From contig NZ_CP010407.1 of NCBI RefSeq assembly GCF_000830005.1, forward strand, positions 3,577,001 through 3,641,000: 64,000 nucleotides of DNA, given 5' to 3'. The notes under the pieces were generated by a model. It worked only from the letters and a program-made list of their open reading frames with translations. It had not been told where the DNA came from and did no database searches. The DNA comes from Streptomyces vietnamensis (lineage in GTDB: Bacteria; Actinomycetota; Actinomycetes; Streptomycetales; Streptomycetaceae). Of the stretch, positions 49,314-57,861 are shown in pieces. A program made the position numbers and the translations under genes. Position 1 is the stretch's first letter; each line of letters begins with the position of its first letter.

Positions 49314-50849
49314 TCAGTGGGCGACGACCGGCACCTTCACCTCGTCCTCCGCGTCCGCGCCCGTGCCGGACCCGGCGACCGGCCCGGTCCCCGGCTTCCC
49401 GGTGTTGATGAACACGAAGGCGATCGTGGCCGAGAGGGCCAGGATGCCGACGGCCCACCAGATGGCCGTGGTGTACCCCTCGACCATGCTCTGGAACTGG
49501 AGCAGCTTCTGCGCGGCCGGGGTGGTCGCGCCGGCGACGTGGTCGGCCACGTAGGCGGCGGTCGCCGAGGCGGCGATCGTGTTCAGCAGGGCCGTACCGA
49601 TGGCGCCGCCGACCTGCTGCGAGGTGTTGACCATCGCGGAGGCCACACCGGCGTCCCGCGGGTCCACGCCGAGCGTCGCGAGCGACATGGCCGGCATGAA
49701 CGCCGTACCCATGCCCAGGCCGAGGAGCAGCTGCGCGGGCAGGATCAGCCCGGCGTACGAGGTGCCGATCTCCAGCTGGGTGAGGAGCAGCATGCCGACG
49801 CCGGCGGTCAGGAAGCCCGGGGCCATCAGGAACCGCGGCGGGACGCGGGTCATCAGGCGGGCGCCGATCTGGGTCGAGCCCGTGATCATGCCGACGATCA
49901 TCGGCAGGAACGCGAAGCCCGTCTTGACCGGCGAGAACCCCTTCACGACCTGGAGGTAGTACGTCAGGAAGAGGAACAGGCCGAACATCGCGATGACGGC
50001 GAGACCGAGCGACAGGTAGACACCGCCGCGGTTGCGGTCGGCCACGACGCGCAGCGGCAGCAGCGGGTGCTTGACCCGCGACTCGGTGAGCACGAAGGCG
50101 AGCAGCAGCACGCCGGAGGCGACGAAGAGGCCGATCACGCCCGGGTCGCTCCAGCTGGTGGACTCGACGCGCGTGAAGCCGTAGACGAGCGAGACCAGGC
50201 CGAGGGTGGAGAGGATGACGCCGGGGATGTCGAGCGGCGAGCGGTTGCGGCCGCCCTCGGGCTCACGGACGACGAGGTACGCGCCGACGGCGGCGACGAT
50301 CGCGAACGGGATGTTGACGAAGAAGGTCCAGCGCCAGTTCAGGTACTCGGTGAGGAAGCCGCCGAGGATCAGGCCCACGGCGCCGCCGCCACCGGCGATC
50401 GCGCCGTAGATGCCGAAGGCCTTCGCGCGCTCCTTGACGTCGGTGAAGGTCACGGCGAGCAGCGAGAGCGCGGCGGGCGCGAGGAGTGCGCCGAAGGCGC
50501 CCTGGAGCGCGCGGGCGCCGAGCATCATGGCCTCGCCGGTCGCGGCCCCGCCGAGGGCGGAGGCGGCGGCGAAGCCGATCAGGCCGGTGATGAAGGTCCG
50601 CTTGCGGCCCCACAGGTCGGCGATGCGTCCGCCGAAGAGGAGCAGACCGCCGAAGGCGAGGGCGTAGGCGGTGATGACCCACTGCCGGTTGCCGTCCGAG
50701 ATCCCGAGGTCCTTCTGGGCCCAGGGCAGGGCGATGTTCACGATCGTCGCGTCGAGCACGACCATCAGCTGGGCGAGGGCGATGAAGACGAGGGCTTTCC
50801 AGCGGCCGGGGTCGGCCTGGATCGCGGGCTTCTCGGGGATTTTCGGCAT
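49314..50849 (-). CDS. DHA2-family (14-TMS) drug efflux MFS transporter
   Basis: 511 residues, about 14 membrane helices. AQLMVVLDATIVNIALPWAQ, RQWVITAYALAFGGLLLFGG, motif A GRIADLWGRKRTFI and the motif C-like GGGGAVGLILGGFL are those of EmrB/QacA exporters. It follows a TetR regulator by 65 bp on the same strand, so both are probably one transcript repressed by that regulator. The ATG at 50849 is chosen since AGAGGTGG lies eight bases upstream; a GTG at 50861 would have no spacing to it. Confidence 0.91.
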   Translation of the reverse strand: MPKIPEKPAIQADPGRWKALVFIALAQLMVVLDATIVNIALPWAQKDLGISDGNRQWVITAYALAFGGLLLFGGRIADLWGRKRTFITGLIGFAAASALGGAATGEAMMLGARALQGAFGALLAPAALSLLAVTFTDVKERAKAFGIYGAIAGGGGAVGLILGGFLTEYLNWRWTFFVNIPFAIVAAVGAYLVVREPEGGRNRSPLDIPGVILSTLGLVSLVYGFTRVESTSWSDPGVIGLFVASGVLLLAFVLTESRVKHPLLPLRVVADRNRGGVYLSLGLAVIAMFGLFLFLTYYLQVVKGFSPVKTGFAFLPMIVGMITGSTQIGARLMTRVPPRFLMAPGFLTAGVGMLLLTQLEIGTSYAGLILPAQLLLGLGMGTAFMPAMSLATLGVDPRDAGVASAMVNTSQQVGGAIGTALLNTIAASATAAYVADHVAGATTPAAQKLLQFQSMVEGYTTAIWWAVGILALSATIAFVFINTGKPGTGPVAGSGTGADAEDEVKVPVVAH

Positions 50850-50914
50850 GGGGGTAGCCACCTCTTGGCGCGTACTGGTGAAAAAAGGGCGTAAGTAGCG
50901 GGGTGCGGGTCAGG

Positions 50915-51577
50915 TCACGACGAGCAGGAGTCGCGTCTCAGGTCCTCCAGGGTCGCGGCCTTCCCGGGCAGTTCGGAGCGGGCGGGCGTCTCCAGGCCGT
51001 CGAGGAAGAGCTGCAGATGGCGGTGGACGAACTGGTCGAAGGCCCCGCAGCCCGATCCGGGCAGCGGGCGGGTCAGCTGGGAGATCGCCACCATCAGGTC
51101 GCCGACGCCGACGTCGGTGCGGAGCCGGCCGGCCGCCTGCGCCCGCTCGACGAGGCCCTGGACGACCTCCTCCAGGCGGGCGCGCTCGGCGACCAGGTCG
51201 GGGTGGTCCTTGTCGAAGGCGCCGTCGAGCATCGGACAGAGGGCGCCGACGCGCTCGTCGGCGGCGCCGTGGGTGAAGCGGCGGAGGGCGGCGAAGGTGT
51301 CGTCCTCCTCCTCGGCGGCCCGCTCGGCGATCTCGGCGACGCGGGCCATGAGCGAGAGGACGACCTCGTGGACGAGGTCGGCGCGCTCGGGGAAGTTCCG
51401 GTAGAGCGTGGCGTTCCCGACGCCGGCCCGGCGCGCGACCTCGTCGTAGGGCACCTGGGACCCGAACTCGACGAACATCTCGCGCGCGGCCGTCACGATC
51501 CGCTCGCGGTTGCGCAGGGCGTCGGCCCGCGGGCGGGGTACGCGGCGGGCGGGCGCGGTGTCGGCGGTGCTGGTCAC
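50915..51577 (-). CDS. TetR-family transcriptional regulator
   Basis: 220 residues, GTG start. The HTH is at about 20-65: ADALRNRERIVTAAREMFVE, VPYDEVARRAGVGNATLYRN. The remaining helical domain, with GALCPMLDGAFDKDHPDL, is the ligand and dimer part. Two related 15-bp inverted repeats stand upstream of its start. It precedes the DHA2 pump on the same strand and is most likely its drug-responsive repressor. Confidence 0.91.
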   Translation of the reverse strand: MTSTADTAPARRVPRPRADALRNRERIVTAAREMFVEFGSQVPYDEVARRAGVGNATLYRNFPERADLVHEVVLSLMARVAEIAERAAEEEDDTFAALRRFTHGAADERVGALCPMLDGAFDKDHPDLVAERARLEEVVQGLVERAQAAGRLRTDVGVGDLMVAISQLTRPLPGSGCGAFDQFVHRHLQLFLDGLETPARSELPGKAATLEDLRRDSCSS

Positions 51578-51613
51578 GCCACGGCCTCCTCACAGTCGTC
51601 GATGGACTCATCC

Positions 51614-51667
51614 GGGGAAAGAGTCCCCACTTCGCTGAACACAGTCATAAACGGGGACCAGGTCCCC
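51614..51667. promoter_or_regulatory. Paired GGGGA...TCCCC operators upstream of the TetR gene
   Basis: GGGGACCAGGTCCCC (51653-51667) is a perfect 15-bp palindrome around one central base; GGGGAAAGAGTCCCC (51614-51628) is an imperfect copy. They are 39 bp apart and flank an AT-richer segment (CATAAAC) that could contain the promoter of the minus-strand TetR-pump unit. TetR-type autorepression is inferred. Confidence 0.6.
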
Positions 51668-51838
51668 GGTTATTTCCCCGCCTCCATGTGACCTGCGTCA
51701 CAAGATGCCGCTTCCGGGGAATCCCACGATCGGGCCACCCGACGCGCGCACCCGGACCACCCGTCACAGGCTGATCGCACAGCGCGGACCCGCGGAAGGG
51801 GTCGCTGCGCCGACCTGCCCCCACCGGAGAGGCGACGT

Positions 51839-53110
51839 ATGCAGCACCCCCGCCGACGGATACGCAGACCCCTCGCCCTGGCGGCGACCACGGCGCTCTC
51901 CCTCGCCCTGCTCGTCTCGGCGAGCAGCACCCTCCCCGGGCCCGCCCCGGCCTCGGCGGGCCCCGTGGCCTCCGCGCCGACCGGCGCCCAGCTGGGGCCG
52001 TGCCGCATCTCCACCACGATGGGCGTGCAGATGTCGGAGGGGCTGCCCACGGCGCCGGGATACGTACGCTCCACGGGCCTCGTCAGGGCCCTCAACCTGA
52101 TGATCGACTTCCCGGACGCGCCCGGGGACGGCACGGCGATGAGCCGCTTCCGCGAGTTCTTCCCGCAGACCGCCGACTGGTTCCGCACCAGCTCGTACGG
52201 GCGCCTGCACTACCAGGCCGAGGCACCGATACCCGACTGGCTGCGGATGCCCCGGGCCTTCTCCTCGTACGGCATCGAGCGCGGCTCACCGTACGAACCG
52301 GGCTACCGCGCCCTCGTCGAGGACATCGTGAAGGCCGCCGACGCGCGCGTGGACTTCAGCACGTACGACCTGGTCAACATCCTCGTCACGCCGAACGCCG
52401 GGCCCTCCGCCCTCGACACCGTCCTGTCCGTGACCTTCTCCGGCAACGACGACGCCCCCTACGCCGACGGCGTGCCCCTCGCCAACACGTCCTTCGTCTA
52501 CAGCCGCCAGGACGACGGCTCCGGCAGCTTCGCCGAGACCGGCTACCGCGTCCTGCCGCACGAGAACGGCCACGTCTTCGGCCTGCCCGACCTCTACACC
52601 TCGGACGGCGGCGGCACCGTCGGGCACTGGGACATCATGTCCGAGGACTGGGGCGCCAACAACGACCTCCTCGGCTGGCACAAGTGGAAGCTGGGCTGGC
52701 TCGACAACGACCAGGTCGGCTGCGCCTCCGCCCCCGGCACCGGCGACTACAGCCTCACCCCGCTCGCGATCCCCGGCGGCCCCAAGCTCGTCTTCGTCCC
52801 GCTCTCCGGCACCTCCGGATACGCGGTCGAGGTCCGCAGCAAGGACGGCAACGACGAGGCCGTCTGCGAACAGGGCGTCCTCGTCTACCGGGTGGAGTCC
52901 GACGTGGACACCGGCCACGGCCCGGTGACGGTCTCCGACAGCCACCGGGCCAGCGGCGGCTGTACGCGCAGGGCCAACGTCCACGCCGAGCTGTCGGACG
53001 CCCCGTACGGCCCCGGCGAGACGTTCACGGACCGCGCGAACGGCATACGGATCGACGTCCTGGACGAGGACGGGACGGGAACGTACCGGGTACGAATCAC
53101 CCGCCGCTGA
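51839..53110 (+). CDS. Secreted M6-family (immune inhibitor A-like) metalloprotease
   Basis: 423 residues. A signal peptide (RRRIRRPLALAATTALSLAL, cut near PAPASA) starts the protein. The zinc site HENGH is at 241-245 in LPHENGHVFGLPDLY, followed by GHWDIMSEDWG, which is the M6 family's conserved downstream segment. The C-terminal 120 residues form a beta-rich domain. The gap before it contains the TetR operators and a GC-rich stretch without other visible sites. Substrate unknown; M6 enzymes usually degrade extracellular proteins. Confidence 0.92.
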   Translation: MQHPRRRIRRPLALAATTALSLALLVSASSTLPGPAPASAGPVASAPTGAQLGPCRISTTMGVQMSEGLPTAPGYVRSTGLVRALNLMIDFPDAPGDGTAMSRFREFFPQTADWFRTSSYGRLHYQAEAPIPDWLRMPRAFSSYGIERGSPYEPGYRALVEDIVKAADARVDFSTYDLVNILVTPNAGPSALDTVLSVTFSGNDDAPYADGVPLANTSFVYSRQDDGSGSFAETGYRVLPHENGHVFGLPDLYTSDGGGTVGHWDIMSEDWGANNDLLGWHKWKLGWLDNDQVGCASAPGTGDYSLTPLAIPGGPKLVFVPLSGTSGYAVEVRSKDGNDEAVCEQGVLVYRVESDVDTGHGPVTVSDSHRASGGCTRRANVHAELSDAPYGPGETFTDRANGIRIDVLDEDGTGTYRVRITRR

Positions 53111-53132
53111 CCGAACACCCACCGCTAACCGG

Positions 53133-54752
53133 TCACCCGCCGCCGACCAGCCCCCTGAGCTGCCGCTTGAGAAGCTTCCCGGTCGGATTCCGGGGCAGCT
53201 CCTCCTCCCGTACGAGGACCCGGGCGGGCACCTTGAAGGCGGCGAGGCGCGCACCGACGTGCGCGCGCAGCCGCTCGACGTCGGGGTCGGCCCCGTCCCG
53301 CAGCCGCACGACGGCCACGACCTCCTCCCCGAGCAGCGGATGCGGCACCCCGACCACAGCGGCGTCGAGGACGTCCGGATGCTGCTGCAACACGCCCTCG
53401 ACCTCGACGCAGTACACGTTCTCGCCGCCGCGGATCACCATGTCGGTGAGCCGGTCGACGACACTGACCCGCCCGTCGCCGTCGACGCGGGCGAGGTCAC
53501 CGGTCCGGAACCACCCGTCGCCGGTGAAGGCGGCCCGGGTCGCCTCCTCGTTCCCCCAGTACCCCCGGATCAGGGACTGCCCCCGCAGCCACAGCTCCCC
53601 CACCCCGTCCGCGTCGGGCCGGTCGATCCGCACCTCGGTGACGGGCGAGGGCCGCCCGACACTCCCGGGATGGGCCCGGTACTCGGCCCCGACATTGGAC
53701 AGAACGCCCCCACAGGTCTCGGTCAGCCCGTACCCGTTCCGGGGCTCGATCCGCTCCCCGTACCCGTCGACGATCCCCGCGACGATCCCGGGCGGGGCGG
53801 CGGCGCCCCCGGTACTGAGCAGGGTGAGGCTCTCCAGCCCGTCCCCCGTCCTCCGGGCGAGGTCGAGCAGCTGAAGGGCGGTGGTGGGAACCCCGGCGTA
53901 GTGGGTGACGCCGTGCTCGCGAATGAGCTCGAGGGCCCGCCCCGCATCCCACTTCCGCATCATCACGAGGGTCCCGCCGGCGGCCATGACGGCGTAGAAG
54001 GACGTGAACGCGGCGACGTGGAAGAACGGGAACGTGGTCAGGGAGACCATCGCCGGCCCGGTCCCGGGCACGTCCCCGCGCGCGAGGGCCGCGGCGGCGG
54101 CGAAGTACCGCGGGTTCATGGCGGCCCCGGCCTGCGCGAGGTGCGTGGCGACGGCGCCCTTGGGCCGCCCGGTGGTCCCGGACGTATAGATGATGGTGGC
54201 GTCGTGCTCGGGCAGGACGTCGACGGGGGGCGGCCCGAGCAGGGGGTCGTCGTCGGGGACGTACGCGACGAACCCCTCCTCGGCCCGGCCGCGGAACACG
54301 ATCCCGGGCACTCCGCTCCGCGCGGCCCAGGCCCGCACGCGCGGGACCCGCTCACCGTCGACGAGCAGCACACCGGGCGCGCAGTCGTCGAGGGCGTACG
54401 CGAACTCGTCCTCGGTCCACCAGGCGTTGAGCGGCACGGCGACGAGCCCGGCGAGCTGCGCGGCCCAGAAGGCGACGTGCCACTCGGGCAGGTTCCGCAT
54501 GGCCACGACGGCCCGGTCCCCCGGCCGCAGCCCGTACTCCCCGACGAACCGGCGCGCGAGCCCGCAGGCGGCGTCGAAGAACTCCCGATAGGTCATCGTG
54601 ACGCCCTCGGCCACGAGGAACACCCGGTCCCCGTACCCCCAGGTCACCTCGACGAACTCCCGCAGGGTCCGCGGCCCGCCGACGTACACCCCGCCCTCGA
54701 CGGCGAAGGGCGCCCCGGGCGCGCCGAGCCGCTCGACCCCACCAGTCACCAC
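53133..54752 (-). CDS. AMP-dependent acyl-CoA synthetase (fatty-acid-CoA ligase family)
   Basis: 539 residues. The AMP-binding signature TIIYTSGTTGRPKGAV, the later NGYGLTETCGG, GWFRTGDLARVDGDGRVSVVDR and the C-terminal lysine loop PRNPTGKLLKRQL define an ANL-family acyl-CoA ligase, with a carboxylate activated as acyl-AMP and moved to CoA. The start is one of two adjacent GTGs (54752 or 54749), with AGGAGG five to eight bases upstream. It is convergent with the metalloprotease gene. Substrate class, fatty or aromatic acid, cannot be settled. Confidence 0.9.
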   Translation of the reverse strand: MVTGGVERLGAPGAPFAVEGGVYVGGPRTLREFVEVTWGYGDRVFLVAEGVTMTYREFFDAACGLARRFVGEYGLRPGDRAVVAMRNLPEWHVAFWAAQLAGLVAVPLNAWWTEDEFAYALDDCAPGVLLVDGERVPRVRAWAARSGVPGIVFRGRAEEGFVAYVPDDDPLLGPPPVDVLPEHDATIIYTSGTTGRPKGAVATHLAQAGAAMNPRYFAAAAALARGDVPGTGPAMVSLTTFPFFHVAAFTSFYAVMAAGGTLVMMRKWDAGRALELIREHGVTHYAGVPTTALQLLDLARRTGDGLESLTLLSTGGAAAPPGIVAGIVDGYGERIEPRNGYGLTETCGGVLSNVGAEYRAHPGSVGRPSPVTEVRIDRPDADGVGELWLRGQSLIRGYWGNEEATRAAFTGDGWFRTGDLARVDGDGRVSVVDRLTDMVIRGGENVYCVEVEGVLQQHPDVLDAAVVGVPHPLLGEEVVAVVRLRDGADPDVERLRAHVGARLAAFKVPARVLVREEELPRNPTGKLLKRQLRGLVGGG

Positions 54753-55033
54753 ACCATCCTCCTCAGCCCCGGCGACGCTATGCGCACCCCCGAAGCCGGT
54801 CAACCACACCGACCGCCGGGCGACGGAAGGCCGCGGCGTCCAGATGCGGAAACGTCCATGAGCGGCCACCCGAAACACTTCCGGTCTCCTGTGCGACTGC
54901 GACTGCGACTGCCGGCCACCACGGACCCGACCGCCCTGGAGAATCCGCAGGTCAGCACCCCCTCAGCCCGACCGCACCACTCAACACCCACTATCCAAGA
55001 CCCCACCCGGACGCCCATCCGCTACCCTGTTCC

Positions 55034-55105
55034 CTGGTCAGCCGTTGGCGCGGCTCCTGTCGGGCAGCAATGCCGCTCAACGGGTTCCCCACCACACCTG
55101 ACCAG
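55034..55105 (+). ncRNA. Candidate structured RNA upstream of tRNA-Arg
   Basis: A 72-base fold can be drawn: CTGGTCAG (55034-55041) with CTGACCAG (55098-55105), CCGTTG with CAACGG, GCGGC with GCCGC and an inner CTG/CAG closing a TCGGG loop; a 14-base bulge lies on the 3' side. Either strand could be transcribed. It does not carry the SRP GGAA tetraloop nor a tRNA-like arm. It sits 22 bp before tRNA-Arg. The rest of the gap 54753-55033 shows nothing identifiable. A terminator or a leader RNA is an alternative. Confidence 0.45.
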
Positions 55106-55127
55106 CGGGCTTGGCCTCCAAGCCCCT

Positions 55128-55200
55128 GCCTTCGTAGCTCAGGGGATAGAGCACCGCTCTCCTAAAGCGGGTGTCGCAGGTTCGAATCCTGCCGGGGGCA
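55128..55200 (+). tRNA. tRNA-Arg (anticodon CCT)
   Basis: A 73-base cloverleaf: acceptor GCCTTCG with CGGGGGC (two G-U pairs), D-arm GCTC...GAGC, anticodon stem with loop CTCCTAA (anticodon CCT, reads AGG), T-arm GCAGGTTCGAATCCTGC, discriminator A. No CCA encoded. Confidence 0.95.
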
Positions 55201-55366
55201 CTGGCTCGAAGGGCACCTGCCGGTCTCGGCGGGTGCCCTTCGGCGTTCGGGTGTGCGGCGTCGGCCGTGGCGCTGCTCCTGATTCCGATGGCCGCGCCCC
55301 CTCTCTGACGGCGGCCCGCCGGTCCTATCCTGGCCTTCACGTCACGGGGGACAACGAGGGGGAACG

Positions 55367-55732
55367 GTGGACTGGTTCTGGTGGGTGCTCATCCTGTTCT
55401 GGAGCGGCGGCTTCGCGTGGGCCGCCGACAACGTCCGTACCGCGCTGCGGCATCGGCACGAGCGGAAGATGGAGGTCCTCGAGGCGGCCAAGCAGGAACG
55501 GCTCGCGCTCGAGGCCTCGCACAAGACGCCCGAGCCCGTGTGCGGGTGCACGCATCATCTCGCCAAGCACGACAAGCAGGGTCGGTGCCATGAGCGGGTC
55601 GAGGTGCCGACGGCCTGGGACGAGAACAAGAAGCCGGTTCGTTACGAGGCCGGTGCCTGCAATTGTCAGCAGTACGTGGGGCCGCAGCCGCTGTCCCAGG
55701 TGTACGCGGACGAGCTGACGGATCTGGCCTAG
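55367..55732 (+). CDS. Small membrane-anchored protein with Cys/His cluster
   Basis: 121 residues, GTG start. One N-terminal membrane span (WFWWVLILFWSGGFAWAAD) is followed by a helix (ALRHRHERKMEVLEAAKQERL) and a cluster CGCTHHLAKHDKQGRCHE then GACNCQQY that looks like a metal-binding or zinc-ribbon-like site. I do not recognise the family by function. It has a plausible promoter-sized gap before it and ends ten bases before the convergent membrane protein gene. Confidence 0.8.
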   Translation: MDWFWWVLILFWSGGFAWAADNVRTALRHRHERKMEVLEAAKQERLALEASHKTPEPVCGCTHHLAKHDKQGRCHERVEVPTAWDENKKPVRYEAGACNCQQYVGPQPLSQVYADELTDLA

Positions 55733-55742
55733 CGCCCAGCGC

Positions 55743-57668
55743 CTAGCGCCGTAGTTCGTCCGGGCAGGGCGTGCCGCGCGAGAGCTTGTACGGGGCGCCC
55801 AGGCGGTAGACGCCCGACTTCGGGGCGACCAGTTCCGTCCACTCGTCGCCCTCCGGGTCCGCCTCGGCCTTGAAGAGGCAGCCCTTCTCGTTGGCGAAGA
55901 CCTTCGGGAGGTCCGTGTCCGAGGCCTCGCGGGCCAGTTTCGACGCCTCCGTCTCCTGCGGCGGTTCGATCTTGCCGCCGTGCTCGTCCATGAGGGCGAG
56001 CCACGGCGAGTACGGGACGCGGATGAGGACCCGGCCGGGCCGGTCGACCCGGATCACGACCTCGTTCTCCTCCGCGCTCTGCACCTCGGCCGGCGGATCC
56101 GCGAGCGGGGTCGGGTTCTCGACCTCGTACAGCCGCCAGTTCTCGTCCGACCAGACCTGGTTCAGGTACGGCAGGCCCTCGCGGACCAGCTCCGCCTCCT
56201 GCTCGGCGCCCGAGTCGGGGGCGCCGGTGGGCAGGACGACGTAGTGGACGGCCCAGCGGTCGAGCCAGTCCTCGTAGTTGGCCGCGTTGAGCGTGTCGTC
56301 GTAGAAGAGCGGGTTGCGCTCCATGTCCGCCTGCCGGTTCCAGCCGCGCGCCAGGTTGATGTACGGGCTGAGCGCGGAGGACTCGCGGTGGCTGGACGCC
56401 GGCACGACCTCGACCCGCGCCTTGCCCGCGTCCCGTACCTGGAGCTGGTTCACCAGGGGGGCCAGCTCACGCGCCCAGGAGGCGTCCGGGGCGGTGCGGA
56501 TGACGTCGTCGACGCCCTTGAAGCCGATCCACAGGTTCAGCCCGGCCACGGCGAGCAGCAGCGCGTACCAGCGGCGTGAGCGCGGCGCCGTGTACGGCAG
56601 GGCCGCGAGCAGCACGACACCCGCGAAGAGCATCGGCAGCCGGGAGATGTTCGAGCCGATCTGGGAGTCGATCAGCCAGGTCAGGAGCGTGCCGATCGAG
56701 TAGACCGCCGCGGCCGTGCGGACCGTTCGCCAGTCCTTCGGGACGAGGACGAAGGTCAGTATCCCGAAGAGGAGGGGCAGGAACATCGAGCCGAAGGCCA
56801 TCGGCTGCGTGCCCGAGAACGGGAACAGCCAGGAGGAGAGGGCCACCACCGCGACCGGGGCCAGACCCAGGGCGTATGCGCCGGGGCGCCGTTTGTTCAG
56901 GAACAGCGCCGCCGCCGCGATGCCGAGGAACAGGCCCGCGACCGGGCTGCACGCCGTCGCCAGGCCCGCCAGCGGGGCCGCGACCGCCGCCTTCGCCCAG
57001 CGTTTGAAGCGCCAGCGGTGCGGCCAGCAGAAGACGGCGGCGACCGCGCCGAGCGCGAACATCATGCCCAGGCCGAAGGTCACCCGGCCCGAGAGCGCGT
57101 TGCACAGGAACGCGAAGACGGCCGCGATCGAGCAGACCATCGGGTTGCGGACCGCCCGCACCCGCACCAGGATCAGCGCGGTCAGCGCCGCCGACAGCGT
57201 CCCGGCGACCATCATCGTGCTGCGGACGCCGAGCACCGACATCAGGTACGGCGAGACCACGCTGTACGAGACCGGGTGCATCCCGCCGTACCAGGCCAGG
57301 TTGTACGCGGAGTCCGGGTGCCGTCCGACGAACTCGGCCCACGCGTCCTGCGCGGCCAGGTCCCCGCCGCTGTTCGCGAAGAAGAAGAACCACAGGACGT
57401 GGGTGAGGGCGGCCAGCCCGGTGGCCACCATGACCGTGTAGCGGCGCTTGCGCCGCGGGGCGGGGGCGGGGGCCGACGGGGACGGCGCAAGGACGGTGGC
57501 CGGGGCGGGCCGCTGGGTCGGGAGCACTATTCGCGGGAGCGAAGCGGGTCCGGTATCGGCGTGCGAGTCGCGGGCGGTGTCCCGGGGGTCACGAGCGTCA
57601 TGGCCATCACGGTAGACGTCGGGGTCGGAGTCCGCGCGGTCGGCGCGTGTCGGCTCGGCGGTGGTCAC
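55743..57668 (-). CDS. Large integral membrane protein, MFS/GT-C-like, function unknown
   Basis: 641 residues. A charged, disordered N-terminus of about 75 residues precedes ten to twelve membrane spans up to about residue 380 (LTHVLWFFFFANSGGDLAAQD, NLAWYGGMHPVSYSVVSPYLM, FGLGMMFALGAVAAVFCW), then a 250-residue extracellular part. NSGGDLAAQDAW, with an Asp in the first loop, and the split membrane/soluble architecture recall GT-C glycosyltransferases, though it is generally annotated only as a transporter or membrane protein. The GTG at 57668 is the first start after the dacA-like terminator. Confidence 0.8.
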   Translation of the reverse strand: MTTAEPTRADRADSDPDVYRDGHDARDPRDTARDSHADTGPASLPRIVLPTQRPAPATVLAPSPSAPAPAPRRKRRYTVMVATGLAALTHVLWFFFFANSGGDLAAQDAWAEFVGRHPDSAYNLAWYGGMHPVSYSVVSPYLMSVLGVRSTMMVAGTLSAALTALILVRVRAVRNPMVCSIAAVFAFLCNALSGRVTFGLGMMFALGAVAAVFCWPHRWRFKRWAKAAVAAPLAGLATACSPVAGLFLGIAAAALFLNKRRPGAYALGLAPVAVVALSSWLFPFSGTQPMAFGSMFLPLLFGILTFVLVPKDWRTVRTAAAVYSIGTLLTWLIDSQIGSNISRLPMLFAGVVLLAALPYTAPRSRRWYALLLAVAGLNLWIGFKGVDDVIRTAPDASWARELAPLVNQLQVRDAGKARVEVVPASSHRESSALSPYINLARGWNRQADMERNPLFYDDTLNAANYEDWLDRWAVHYVVLPTGAPDSGAEQEAELVREGLPYLNQVWSDENWRLYEVENPTPLADPPAEVQSAEENEVVIRVDRPGRVLIRVPYSPWLALMDEHGGKIEPPQETEASKLAREASDTDLPKVFANEKGCLFKAEADPEGDEWTELVAPKSGVYRLGAPYKLSRGTPCPDELRR

Positions 57669-57763
57669 TGCGGCCCTCTCCCGTACTGCCGTCTCGCTTC
57701 TCTCGTGGCCATGCGTGGGTCACATGCGTAGGTCACGTGTGCTTCTCGTCCCCCGGGAACGCT

Positions 57764-57803
57764 AACAGCCGGGAACCCCGGAGAACCGGGGCTCCCGGCT
57801 GTT
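57764..57803 (-). terminator. Strong hairpin between the D,D-carboxypeptidase and membrane protein genes
   Basis: AACAGCCGGGAACCCCGG (57764-57781) pairs with CCGGGGCTCCCGGCTGTT (57786-57803) with one mismatch and an AGAA loop. It follows the stop of the minus-strand carboxypeptidase gene. Confidence 0.85.
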
Positions 57804-57861
57804 GCGGGTGGCCTCCCGTCGCCAACGCCAAGGCGATCGGCCGGATACCCGGACCGGGCCG

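Noticed and set aside
55034..55105. SRP (4.5S-like) RNA
   Set aside because: Neither strand has the conserved GGAA tetraloop helix of SRP RNA.
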